In this document: piece by piece, positions 42,854 to 51,298 of the stretch | How positions within the stretch are numbered: position 1 is the stretch's first letter | Layout of the letters: each line of letters starts with the position of its first letter | Source of the DNA: Micromonospora sp. MH99 | Lineage (GTDB): Bacteria; Actinomycetota; Actinomycetes; Mycobacteriales; Micromonosporaceae | Length of the DNA stretch: 64,000 nucleotides | Assembly (NCBI RefSeq): GCF_021442385.1 | Contig: NZ_MUZA01000013.1 | Span: 1 to 64,000 of the forward strand | Direction: 5' to 3' | Notes under the pieces: generated by a model | Told to the model about the DNA's origin: nothing | What the model saw: only the letters and a program-made list of their open reading frames with translations | The model's database searches: none | Program-made: the position numbers and the translations under genes

Positions 42854-44731
42854 TCACGAGACAAGCTCCGCCGCTACGGCCGGGTCGTCCGCCAGTTCCT
42901 CGGGCTCAGGCTCGTACGCCGCTGGCGACTCGTCGCGCTCGGTCTCGCCGCTGCGGACCGCTCGCTTGCCCATCGCCGCCCCTACGAGCTGCAACAGGGC
43001 TTCCGTCCGCGCTTCGAAGAACTTGTCGAAATTGGCTCGGCGGAGGTGCCTCGGCTCGATGGCGTGCGTCTCCAGGATCGCATCGAGGTCCTTCGGCTTG
43101 ATACCGGCGGCATGTTCGATCTTCGGCAGGTAGTCGCGAGGGGATTGGCCGCCGATCCGCTGATTGGTGAGCCGGGACAGGGCCGTCTTGTTCACGATGC
43201 TCTCCCGCCAGATCGGCTCAACGCCGTTCTTGTCGCACCATGCCTTAGGGAAGATGTGGTGGATATCGACCTTGTAATTGTAGAAGGTCGCCTGGCCTAG
43301 GGCCTCGGCCTTCATCCAGTCTCGGCCACCCTGCCGCATCAGGAGGGCGTAGATGCCCTTGTAGGCCGCGCTGTTGCGGGTGCGGAGCGTGTAGAGGCGC
43401 TCCTCGTAGAACGTGGCCTCTTGGACCGTGCCGGGTTCCTTACCCTTGCCAGCCAGCCACGCGACGACCTGCTCGAGGTCGCGCGCGAAGCGGGTTTCGG
43501 TCGCACCGCCATACAGCTCGCCGAGCACTCCGCACCAGAACCACTGCCGCAACTTAACGTCGTGCCCCCAGAGCATCGCCTCGTCGCCGAGGGCGGCACG
43601 GATCGCTGTGAGCGGCACGAGCTGCGTGCGGTAGGGGACGTCACGAGCATCGAAGATGTGTTCGGCAGCGAGGAACGCTGCGGCCCACTCCAACGCCTCC
43701 GTCACCTTGGGCGCCCAGTGCAGGAACTCGGTCAGCTTCAACCGCAGCATGTCCCGCCGCTTGCAGCTCACGCCTGGTGCGTTGTGAGCGTCCCCGTGGT
43801 AAGCCCGCTTCCGCTCCCATGTCGCAAGCAACGTCACCGCCTGGAGGAAGTCCGTGTTCTCCAGGAACCGGAGCACGGGATGACGCGCCAGCCGCCGTTG
43901 CGTCGCCAGCCAGTAGTCGTTCAGGCGGAAGTCCTCGCCGTGCGTGGCGAAGTAGTCCTTGTCGCCCGCGTAGGTAGCGGTCAGCAGCTCGAAGACATTG
44001 AGCGCGACCCCACCCGTGTTGACCTTCTCAAAGACGGTACAGACGGCCTCCTTGGGCGTCGTCTTCGTCAGTTTGATGACCGGCACGAGGTAGGAGGTGA
44101 GGTTGTCCAGGACAGCGCTTTGGAACTGCTTCCACATGGCCCGCCGGTCGTGGTCGACTCCGATGAACTCGAGTGACCAGTCAAGCTTGGCGTCGCCGTC
44201 GAGGGCGATACGCAGTGGGAACATGCCCGCCGCGCACTCCTTCTCCATCGTGCTGTAGTCGGCAACTATGCGGCGGCCGAAGTTGTCGCGAATTGTCAGG
44301 TCCTCGGGCGCGCTGATGATCGCGTCTTCCCGGTCACTCTCATCCTTCAGCGTCTTCTCGATGTTGATGTAGTACCACCGCTTGAGCCGCTTACCCCGGT
44401 CGTCCGTGGTATCTACCACCTGTCCCGACATCAATGACTGGTAGAGCGAGGTCAAGCGCTGCTGCCCGTCCAGCAGCAACTGTTCGGGTTCCTGGAGCCC
44501 GCCTAGCGGAGCACCGGACAGCGGCTTGGGCTTGAAGCGTGCCCCATCGCCACCGGTCTCCAAGGTCATTACCACGCCGATCGGGTAGCCCCGCGTAATT
44601 GTCGCGAGCAGGCTGACGATGCGTGCATCGTCCCATTTCCAGTCGCGCTGGAAGTCTGGCAGCTGCACCTTGCCGGCCCGAATGTCGCGCAGGAGATCCG
44701 CCAACGGCCAATCGGGACTTTCAAATGGCAT
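42854..44731 (-). CDS. DUF262 domain protein with C-terminal HNH (GmrSD/SspE-like)
   Basis: 625 aa. The DUF262 ParB-like NTPase has QLPDFQRDWKWDDARI at 23-38, GYPIG at 48-52 and LLLDGQQRLTSLY at 85-97 (DGQQR motif). A helical middle contains FEKVNTGGVALNVFELLTA. Near residue 490, DIHHIFPKAWCDKNG matches the DUF1524-type HNH nuclease, and NKTALSRLTNQRI follows. GAAGGG lies eight bases before ATG 44731. Proteins of this build restrict modified DNA (type IV GmrSD) or act with phosphorothioation (SspE); no ssp/dnd genes are in view, so a stand-alone type IV enzyme is most likely. Confidence 0.88.
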   Translation of the reverse strand: MPFESPDWPLADLLRDIRAGKVQLPDFQRDWKWDDARIVSLLATITRGYPIGVVMTLETGGDGARFKPKPLSGAPLGGLQEPEQLLLDGQQRLTSLYQSLMSGQVVDTTDDRGKRLKRWYYINIEKTLKDESDREDAIISAPEDLTIRDNFGRRIVADYSTMEKECAAGMFPLRIALDGDAKLDWSLEFIGVDHDRRAMWKQFQSAVLDNLTSYLVPVIKLTKTTPKEAVCTVFEKVNTGGVALNVFELLTATYAGDKDYFATHGEDFRLNDYWLATQRRLARHPVLRFLENTDFLQAVTLLATWERKRAYHGDAHNAPGVSCKRRDMLRLKLTEFLHWAPKVTEALEWAAAFLAAEHIFDARDVPYRTQLVPLTAIRAALGDEAMLWGHDVKLRQWFWCGVLGELYGGATETRFARDLEQVVAWLAGKGKEPGTVQEATFYEERLYTLRTRNSAAYKGIYALLMRQGGRDWMKAEALGQATFYNYKVDIHHIFPKAWCDKNGVEPIWRESIVNKTALSRLTNQRIGGQSPRDYLPKIEHAAGIKPKDLDAILETHAIEPRHLRRANFDKFFEARTEALLQLVGAAMGKRAVRSGETERDESPAAYEPEPEELADDPAVAAELVS

Positions 44732-44852
44732 GTCGAGGCGCCCTTCGCTGAATACGGCGATGCAGTGGGGCGACTGCGATCTGGCGGGACCGGTCCGCTT
44801 GCGTCATGCCATCCATCACGGCCGGCCCTTGAGGACAACCCAAGTCGACCCG

Positions 44853-44908
44853 CCTCCCCACTAGCGGTCTTTGGACAGTACCGGCGAGAGTCCCGTCCGA
44901 GGGACCCC
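44853..44908 (-). repeat. Conserved two-hairpin element, copy C
   Basis: 56 nt. Minus strand: GGGGTCCC start, first hairpin CGGG-ACT-CTCG with the same ACT loop as copy A but different paired bases, GGTA, a shorter second stem GTC/GAC, GTGGGGAGG end. It lies 122 bases upstream of the DUF262 gene. Confidence 0.7.
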
Positions 44909-45001
44909 ATCGACGTCCTCCTTTCAGCTATCTCTTGTGGACCGGAGGATTAGGAGGAGTGCGGCTACGCTACGGCCCCGCAGCGCCCGTACTACGCCGT
45001 C

Positions 45002-45086
45002 GACCGGCCCCGCCGGCACTGAGGGTGACCTGGGCCGAGCCACGGTCTCCGGCGACGGACGGATCCAACGCCAGGGCGGCTCGTGA
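45002..45086 (+). pseudogene. Remnant of the small basic protein found at 14334
   Basis: The 28 C-terminal codons (TGPAGTEGDLGRATVSGDGR then IQRQGGS) match 14471-14555 with several silent differences. The upstream part is unrelated and there is no start. A leftover of the same gene family, now next to the S-4TM gene. Confidence 0.6.
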
Positions 45087-45128
45087 CCCGACGTCGCCTG
45101 ACGGACCATGGCGTCCCGAGTGGCGACG

Positions 45129-46052
45129 TCAGTCCGTGCGGGCTGCCGGCGGGCGAGCGCCCAGCAGCTCGGCGAGGCTCACCATCGCGGCCTGGAAATC
45201 GACCCGGTCGGCGGCATGGAACCGTCGGAAGAACCAGTCGGGCACCCGGGCCTGCCCCTGCCGACTGTGGAAGATCAGATCCTGCGTCTGCCGGGCGAGG
45301 GTGAGCAGGCGCGATTCCACGTCGGGGTCGTCGCCCTCGACGGCCACGGCGATCTGCCTCTGCAGGATGGCGAGGGCGCGGTCCCGCTCGGCGGCGACGT
45401 CGCGCTGACCCCGGTAGATCTCCACGCCCAGCAGGAGGACGCCGAGGGACGGGACGAACCACTGGGTCAGCAGGTCGGCCACGGTCAGCTCGGCGGTCAC
45501 CGCGAAGACGACGCCGACCGCCGCCCAGAGCGCCACCCCGGCGAGCACGGTGTACGCGTAGCGCCGCCGCACCCGCGCACCCCATCCCAGGTTCTGCTGC
45601 TGACAGGCGAGCACGTCGTACGGGCGGGGCAGGTGCGGCACCTCGTAGTAGTCGCGCAGGTATCGCTCGTCGCCCCGGTAGGCGCGGTCGAGCCGGCTCA
45701 CCTCCTCGGGGCCGAGGGGTTCGCCCGCCGCGACCGCGTTCCAGGGCAGCTCGAAGAGGCGTACGTCGAACATCTCCTGAAGCGTGGCCGCGCGGCGGAT
45801 CTGGCCGGCGGACCAGGAGCCGAGCCCGAGCGCGTTGACGACGGCCCAGAGCGCGCCCGCGGCGGTGACGGCGACTGCCGACACGCCGGTGAAGGCGACC
45901 ACCGCCCCGGCGACGCCGATGGCGACGGAGAGCGCCATGCGGAGGTTGTCGAGCCGTTGAGCCCGAGCGTGGCAGACCGACATGGCGTGCAGCAGCGCCA
46001 TCATCTCGGGCCGCCGCTGCCGTTGGAGCAGGGATTCCGTGCGCTGTGTCAC
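45129..46052 (-). CDS. S-4TM family putative pore-forming effector
   Basis: 307 aa from GTG 46052 (GGGAGG six bases upstream). Two pairs of membrane segments: ALSVAIGVAGAVVAFTG and AVTAAGALWAVVNALGLG near 41-80, and TVLAGVALWAAVGVVFAV and LTQWFVPSLGVLLLGVEI near 172-215. Between them lie LQEMFDVRLFELPWNAV and RPYDVLACQQQNLGWGARVR, the family's conserved loop. In CBASS-like and related systems such proteins are predicted to make membrane pores when triggered. No cyclase gene is adjacent; the divergent kinase-like gene is the only candidate partner. Confidence 0.75.
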   Translation of the reverse strand: MTQRTESLLQRQRRPEMMALLHAMSVCHARAQRLDNLRMALSVAIGVAGAVVAFTGVSAVAVTAAGALWAVVNALGLGSWSAGQIRRAATLQEMFDVRLFELPWNAVAAGEPLGPEEVSRLDRAYRGDERYLRDYYEVPHLPRPYDVLACQQQNLGWGARVRRRYAYTVLAGVALWAAVGVVFAVTAELTVADLLTQWFVPSLGVLLLGVEIYRGQRDVAAERDRALAILQRQIAVAVEGDDPDVESRLLTLARQTQDLIFHSRQGQARVPDWFFRRFHAADRVDFQAAMVSLAELLGARPPAARTD

Positions 46053-46075
46053 CGGCACCTCCCTTATCCGTGACG

Positions 46076-46103
46076 ATCCTATATCCACCTTTCTAGATGT
46101 CAC
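46076..46103 (-). promoter_or_regulatory. Candidate sigma-70-type promoter of the S-4TM gene
   Basis: On the minus strand GTGACA (46098-46103), 16 bases, then TAGGAT (46076-46081), 24 bases before the start codon, within an unusually AT-rich patch of the divergent region. Confidence 0.45.
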
Positions 46104-46303
46104 GGAACGCGTACTGACGGAAGCGGAAAGTAGCCATTTATTACTTTTAGGTAGATGCGGGGGCGGCTGCGAATTACTAACGCGTTCGCCCGAAAGTTGC
46201 GGTAGCTTGAGCCTCGCGCCCACCCGCGCATCCCTCACTCGGACGTGCCACCCCCGCCCGTCCGCGTCCACTTTCACCACTCGTGGAAGGTCCAACGGCG
46301 GAC

Positions 46304-48868
46304 ATGGGCGACGGCCTCGTTGACGAGTTCGAACAGTACATAGAGGATGCGACGATGTCGGTCGCGCTGCGCGACTGGGCCGCCGGCCGTGACGCCATCG
46401 TCCGCCCGCCCTGCCACGGCACCCGACTGCGCGGGCGCAGCGGCGCGCAGCTGATACCCGTGATCGTGCAGCAGAGCGACGGCCAGGATCCCGAACAGCT
46501 GTACGTGAAGGTGCTGTCGGACAAGCAGGCGCACGAGGAGACCGCCCGACACGCACGAGCGGTCCGGCTCGACGCGGGCTTCGCGGCACGCCACCTGGTC
46601 CCCCAGCCGTACCCGTCGCACCCGGTGGGCGACGGCCGGTACCTGATGTTCCAGGACATCGCGCACGGGGCGGAGCAGGTCGTTCCGCTCGCCAAGGTGG
46701 GTGACGACCAACTCAGGGACGCCTATCGCGCACTGCTCGACGGGGTGTGGGACTGGCACCCCAAGGGGCGGCGGGTCACCCGGACCAGTGCCGGCCGCTT
46801 CGTGCGACGAGAGCTGGTCGATGCCGACGCCGAGACCGAGGTGTACGCGGCCGTCACCGCGCTCGGCCTCGGCGACCTCGACACGGACTGGCTGCACGAC
46901 CCCGCCAGCAGCGAGGTGCTGCCGAACCCGCTGCGGTTCGCCGCGGCCGGGTCGCTCTTTCACGACGGCCAGCTCGACCAGCTCTGCGGGGCGTCACACG
47001 GCGACCTGCACGGGCGCAACGCCCTCTTCCCCTGCTCTCGCACGGGCCACGTACAGGTCAAGAAGTTCTGCCTGGTGGACCTGGACCGGTTCGCCATCGA
47101 CGCCCCGCTCACCCGCGATCTGGGCACCCTGCTCCTGGATTTCGTCCTCCCCGAGGTGGCCGCGGCCCCGCGCACCGTCCCGGCCGACGCCCTGCTGGCC
47201 CTGCTGATCGACCCGACCGGCACCGCCTCGGACCGACTGTCGAAGCGGACGGTCAAGGTGATCAAGGCAAGCTACGCGGCCGGGCAGGCGGTCGCCGAGA
47301 AGGGGAACTGGGCGGCGATCTGGCGGGCACAGTACCTGCTCACCCTGGTGAGTCAGGCACTGATCTGCTGCACCTACGAGAACGCCGGCCACGAGGGGCG
47401 TATTTGGTACCTCCGACTGGCCGCGCACGCCGCGCTCGCCTATCAGCGGGAGTTCCGGACCGACGTTGTCCCACCGTCGGCGGCCGGCCTACCAACCCTG
47501 CCGCTGGTCGGTGCCGCCCTGCGGCCCGCGTTCCCGGCCAATGACCGGTCGGCCCGGTTCGACGCGGTGGGGCCGCTGCCCAGCCAGCAGAACCGCGGCG
47601 CACCGCTGGACCGGACGCCGACGGACCAGGCCCGGCCTCCCGCCGACCCGGAGGCACCGGCGTGGCCCTGGGGCATGATTCCGCTTCAGCAACGACCGAC
47701 GCCCGGGGGTTGGCACGGGCGGCACCCGGCCGCACTCCCCACCGGCCGCTCCGGCGACGAGGCCAGGCAACCACACCGCCACCAGGCCGCACCGACGCCG
47801 GCCGGCAACCGACCGGGCGCGACCCCGCCGGGGAACGCGGCCAGTGCCATCCGTGCCGGTGCGCCGGGCCGGCCGACGAGGCACGACGGCGAACGGCGCG
47901 TCAACCAGCCGTCACCACGGCCTGCCGTCTCCGCCCGGACGAACGCGATCCCGCGACCCCGTCGCCCCACTGGCGAGGGCGCCAGGGTGACGCCGACCGG
48001 GTCGAGCCGGATCGGTCGGCTGCCCCCGAAGCTGCGGGCCGTCCTGGCGATCCTGCTCGGTGGGGTGTCGTTGACATCGCTGGTGGCGGTCGGCACCTCC
48101 GCGAGCCGGGGCCGCGGGGAGACCCGGGTCGCCCCGACGGAGGCCCTACCGGGTGGGCTGTCGTCGTCGGGCAGCGCCACCCCCGCGTACACCGGAAGTG
48201 CCCGGCGTCTCGCGGACCTCGCGCTGGATGTCGCCGGGTTGACGCCGACGATCACCGACGGGTCGTACACCGTTGTCTGCCGGCGGATCTGGGCGCCGGC
48301 GGACCTCGCGCCGGGAGTCGATCGGGGCAGCTACCGGGACGAGCAACTGTGGTGGAACTCCGCGCTGTCCGGTCACCGGGTCGTCACCGCGTTCGCGGGC
48401 GGTCGCCCCTCCGGTGAACCCACGTCGGCGCCGTACGGCCCGGGGGACCTGTCCGAGATCCCACCGGTGCCCTCGGCGGACCCGGTGGAGCTGCGCCGGC
48501 AACTCGCCGACCAGTTGGGCGAGCTGCCTGAGGAGCTGCGCACCGCCGCCGGGATGATCACCGTGGTCAGCCGCTTCTTCCGCTATCACCTGCTGAGCCC
48601 CGCGCAGATCTCGACGCTGTTGTTCGAGTTGGCGGCGACGCCGGGCATCCAGGACCGGGGCGCGTACCCGGACTGGAACGATCGGACCGGGCTCGCCTTC
48701 AGCGCCGACGACACCCTGGGGCGCCGGGAGACGGTGCAGTTCGACGGACACAGCGGCGAGCTGCTCAGCCACGAAACGACCACAGTGGTCGACAACCAGA
48801 TCCTCGAATACGTGCTCATCCTGAGCAAGGCACGGACCGACCGGACCACCGGACCCGGGTGCGCCTGA
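46304..48868 (+). CDS. Kinase-fold (TCAD9-like) membrane protein with C-terminal extracytoplasmic domain
   Basis: 854 aa. The first ~380 residues look like a phosphotransferase/kinase fold: LYVKVLSD lysine strand, HLVPQPYP hinge region, SHGDLHGRNALF catalytic loop near 231 and FCLVDLDRFAID near 257 for the metal-binding Asp. This resembles the kinase-like TCAD9 domain of predicted conflict systems. Residues ~390-570 are Pro/Gly/Arg-rich and disordered. One membrane helix (LRAVLAILLGGVSLTSLVAV) is near 580-600. The outer ~230 residues resemble the CU044_5270-type domain (ITVVSRFFRYHLLSPAQI, then FDGHSGELLSHETT). ATG 46304 is preferred over GTG 46283. Divergent from S-4TM. Confidence 0.65.
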   Translation: MGDGLVDEFEQYIEDATMSVALRDWAAGRDAIVRPPCHGTRLRGRSGAQLIPVIVQQSDGQDPEQLYVKVLSDKQAHEETARHARAVRLDAGFAARHLVPQPYPSHPVGDGRYLMFQDIAHGAEQVVPLAKVGDDQLRDAYRALLDGVWDWHPKGRRVTRTSAGRFVRRELVDADAETEVYAAVTALGLGDLDTDWLHDPASSEVLPNPLRFAAAGSLFHDGQLDQLCGASHGDLHGRNALFPCSRTGHVQVKKFCLVDLDRFAIDAPLTRDLGTLLLDFVLPEVAAAPRTVPADALLALLIDPTGTASDRLSKRTVKVIKASYAAGQAVAEKGNWAAIWRAQYLLTLVSQALICCTYENAGHEGRIWYLRLAAHAALAYQREFRTDVVPPSAAGLPTLPLVGAALRPAFPANDRSARFDAVGPLPSQQNRGAPLDRTPTDQARPPADPEAPAWPWGMIPLQQRPTPGGWHGRHPAALPTGRSGDEARQPHRHQAAPTPAGNRPGATPPGNAASAIRAGAPGRPTRHDGERRVNQPSPRPAVSARTNAIPRPRRPTGEGARVTPTGSSRIGRLPPKLRAVLAILLGGVSLTSLVAVGTSASRGRGETRVAPTEALPGGLSSSGSATPAYTGSARRLADLALDVAGLTPTITDGSYTVVCRRIWAPADLAPGVDRGSYRDEQLWWNSALSGHRVVTAFAGGRPSGEPTSAPYGPGDLSEIPPVPSADPVELRRQLADQLGELPEELRTAAGMITVVSRFFRYHLLSPAQISTLLFELAATPGIQDRGAYPDWNDRTGLAFSADDTLGRRETVQFDGHSGELLSHETTTVVDNQILEYVLILSKARTDRTTGPGCA

Positions 48869-48882
48869 CCGGTCGACGCGAG

Positions 48883-49377
48883 TCAGCAGCGACGCTGCAC
48901 GTAGTTCGGCCAGTTCCGATAGGGCGCCGCGTCGCTGCGGACCCGGTTGGCCGCGCCGATGTCGAAGAGGCGGGTGTCGTAGTAGTAGAACGACACCGTC
49001 CCGCTGCCGAGGTTGTAGTGCGCAGACTCGACCCGGAACTGCCACTGCCAGGTGGCGAGGCTCTGCCGGCCGCAGTCGGAGAGCCGACCCCGGGGATAGC
49101 CGTAGTTGGGCCACTCGTAGAAGCAGTACCAGCCCGAGGGGCAGTCGGCGGCGACGAGCGTGCCGATCGGCCGTCGCAGCGTCACGACGAAAGCCCCGCC
49201 GTCGTAGCTGATCTCGTTGTCGCTGATCGCCTTTCCACCCGGGTGTGCGGCCAGATAAGCCGCCACTTCCGGACCGTCGGCCACCGCCGCGCGAGCGGGA
49301 CCGGGCGTCGAGACAACGAACAGAAGACAACTGAGTACGGCGGCGAGCAGCGTACGAACAGAACGGGAAATGACCAT
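48883..49377 (-). CDS. Secreted I36-type peptidase-inhibitor-like protein
   Basis: 164 aa from ATG 49377 (GAGGTG upstream). Signal peptide SVRTLLAAVLSCLLFVVS with cleavage after GPARAA. The mature C-terminal half has CPSGWYCFYEWPNYGYPRGR, then SVSFYYYDTRLF-like strands and a closing WPNYVQRRC, the crystallin-type pattern of the I36 inhibitor family (Streptomyces SMI relatives). Four cysteines can form two disulphides. Longer in-frame starts upstream lack support. Confidence 0.75.
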   Translation of the reverse strand: MVISRSVRTLLAAVLSCLLFVVSTPGPARAAVADGPEVAAYLAAHPGGKAISDNEISYDGGAFVVTLRRPIGTLVAADCPSGWYCFYEWPNYGYPRGRLSDCGRQSLATWQWQFRVESAHYNLGSGTVSFYYYDTRLFDIGAANRVRSDAAPYRNWPNYVQRRC

Positions 49378-49597
49378 TCGACACCTCACGATGTGAGCGC
49401 GCAGTCGAGTCAGCGTATGGACAACCCGCGATTGATCGCCAGGTGGAGTCGGTGCAGCATTCTGACAACGCGCTAATGGGGCACGGATGCGCGCTTCCCA
49501 TTTCGTCGTACCGCGAGTCGATGGAAGTTGCAGCCACCAATCGGCCACCACGTGGGAATAATCATTGATCGTTGTCCATTGTGGTTACGATTCGGCC

Positions 49598-50473
49598 ATG
49601 CGTGCCCGCCGCGTCACCGCCGTCGTCGCCCTCGCCGTGCTGGCGAGCCTGCTCACCGTCGCCTCCGCCCGCGCCGACGACACCCCGGCGCTGACCACCC
49701 CCGGCAGCCCGACGGTGCTGGCCAACGAGCCACACCGGCTCACCCTGACCTGGGCGCCGGCCGCCTGGGCGGGTGAGCCGACTGGCGACGGTCCGATCAG
49801 CTACGAGGTGCAGGTGCCGCTGGGCCCCTACACGTACCGCCTCCTCGGCACCACCACCGCCACCACCCTCACGCTCACCGACCTGGCGCCCGGCACGACG
49901 TACCGGATCGCGGTCGCCGCCCGCGCGCCCGGCGGCTACTCCGACAGCTCCCCCACGACGACCGTCCGCACCGCCGCCGGCCGGGCCACGGTCAGCTACC
50001 GCAACCTGGACTGGTCACCGACGAACAACCAGATCCAGTACGTCCTCCAGGTCACCAACACCGGCGACGGACCGCTCGACCTGAGCACCGTCCGGGTCCG
50101 CTACCACCTGCGCTTCGAGGGCGGCAACACCTCGCTGGTGACCAACTGCGACTGGGCCGCGCTGGGCTGCGACACCGTCCGGCAGACAGTGCTGTTCTTC
50201 GTCCCGCCGACCATGCCGGGCACGCCGACGCCACCCCGCTACCCGATCCCGGGCACCACGATCCCCGGCTGGATCGAGCTGACCTTCACCGGCGGAGCGC
50301 TCGCCTCGGGCGCGTCGACCGGGCCGATCCAGCTCCGCCACCATCGGCACAGCTGGAGCGACATCGACGAGCGCGACGACCCGAGCTGGCTCGCCCCCGC
50401 AGGCCAGTGGACCGAGAACGACCGGGTCACACTTGACGTCGACGGGGTCCCCGAGTTCGGCGACACGTTCTGA
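49598..50473 (+). CDS. Secreted FnIII-CBM3 protein
   Basis: 291 aa. Signal peptide MRARRVTAVVALAVLASLLT with cleavage near SARADD. Residues ~30-120 are a fibronectin III domain (PTVLANEPHRLTLTWAP, TYRIAVAARAPGGYSDSSP). Residues ~130-290 match carbohydrate-binding module 3 (NNQIQYVLQVTNTGDGPLDL, then VRVRYHLRFEGG, and DWAALGCD). No catalytic domain, so a polysaccharide-binding accessory protein. The first ~170 bp, with promoter-proximal bases, are duplicated at 13793. Confidence 0.85.
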   Translation: MRARRVTAVVALAVLASLLTVASARADDTPALTTPGSPTVLANEPHRLTLTWAPAAWAGEPTGDGPISYEVQVPLGPYTYRLLGTTTATTLTLTDLAPGTTYRIAVAARAPGGYSDSSPTTTVRTAAGRATVSYRNLDWSPTNNQIQYVLQVTNTGDGPLDLSTVRVRYHLRFEGGNTSLVTNCDWAALGCDTVRQTVLFFVPPTMPGTPTPPRYPIPGTTIPGWIELTFTGGALASGASTGPIQLRHHRHSWSDIDERDDPSWLAPAGQWTENDRVTLDVDGVPEFGDTF

Positions 50474-50477
50474 CGCC

Positions 50478-51266
50478 TCACCCGTCGCGGCGGACCGGAG
50501 CGCCCTGGCGGAGACGGCGACCGGCAATGACGGTTAAGGCGCCGAGCACGACGCCAACAGCTACCGCGGTGACACGGCCGTCCCTGGCGGCCTTCTCGGA
50601 CATGCTCGCGGATCCGGTCGTCCGCGCAGCCTCACGAGGCCCGTTTTCCGCTGGCCCCGCTGCGACCGCCGCCAGGTAGCGGCGGTCGACAGTCAACGTG
50701 AAGCGCCGCGCTCGCCGCGACGTCTCGGCCTTCATCCGAGGGCCACGCGCCTCGGCCCAGAAGCGGCGGCCAACCTGTCCCTTGAAGAACTGGTCGGCGA
50801 GCACTTCCAGATGCGGCGCGACGAGGACATCCACCTCCCACATCAGCTGCCAGTGGGACACGATCAGGTTCGCGTAGACGTGCTTGCGGAACCATTCGAC
50901 ATCGGCGGCGTCCTCGATCGGCCCCCAGCATTCGAGGAGGGCGGGATCGTCGATGGCCATCTTGAGTAGGTCGGTGTGCAGCGCACGCAGCGCCTGCTCC
51001 CGGGCCGCCTTGGCCTCCCGGGCCTGCAGCCTGAGCGACGAGACCACCCCGATGAGCGCGAGGCCCGCGAGAATCGCCGACGCGGCACCGTACGTCTGAC
51101 CGACGTTGCCCAAGAGCGGCCAGTCGTACCCGGGCCGCCTGCCGATCCAGAGCAACACGACGGGCGAGAAGAGCACGGCTGCCAGCATCGCCAGGACGGC
51201 AAAGGCCAGGGTCGTTGACGCGGCGGATCGACGGGCCAAATCAGAGATCATCCGGAGTCGGGGCAC
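50478..51266 (-). CDS. DUF6082-type membrane protein
   Basis: 262 aa from GTG 51266 (ATG 51251 is an alternative). Membrane segments TLAFAVLAMLAAVLFSPVVLLWIG at ~18-41 and YGAASAILAGLALIGVVSSL at ~59-78 are followed by a cytosolic helical domain beginning AREAKAAREQALRALHTDLLKMA, and VYANLIVSHWQLMWEV. This order is that of actinobacterial DUF6082 proteins; the third hydrophobic stretch near the C-terminus (AVAVGVVLGALTVIAG) is unusual. Function unknown. Confidence 0.7.
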   Translation of the reverse strand: MPRLRMISDLARRSAASTTLAFAVLAMLAAVLFSPVVLLWIGRRPGYDWPLLGNVGQTYGAASAILAGLALIGVVSSLRLQAREAKAAREQALRALHTDLLKMAIDDPALLECWGPIEDAADVEWFRKHVYANLIVSHWQLMWEVDVLVAPHLEVLADQFFKGQVGRRFWAEARGPRMKAETSRRARRFTLTVDRRYLAAVAAGPAENGPREAARTTGSASMSEKAARDGRVTAVAVGVVLGALTVIAGRRLRQGAPVRRDG

Positions 51267-51298
51267 ACTGCCTCCACGCTCGCTGTGGAGGCAGGTTA

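Noticed and set aside
19881..44908. Reading the two-hairpin elements as transposon terminal repeats
   Set aside because: All copies have the same orientation, no flanking target duplications are visible and no transposase lies between them.
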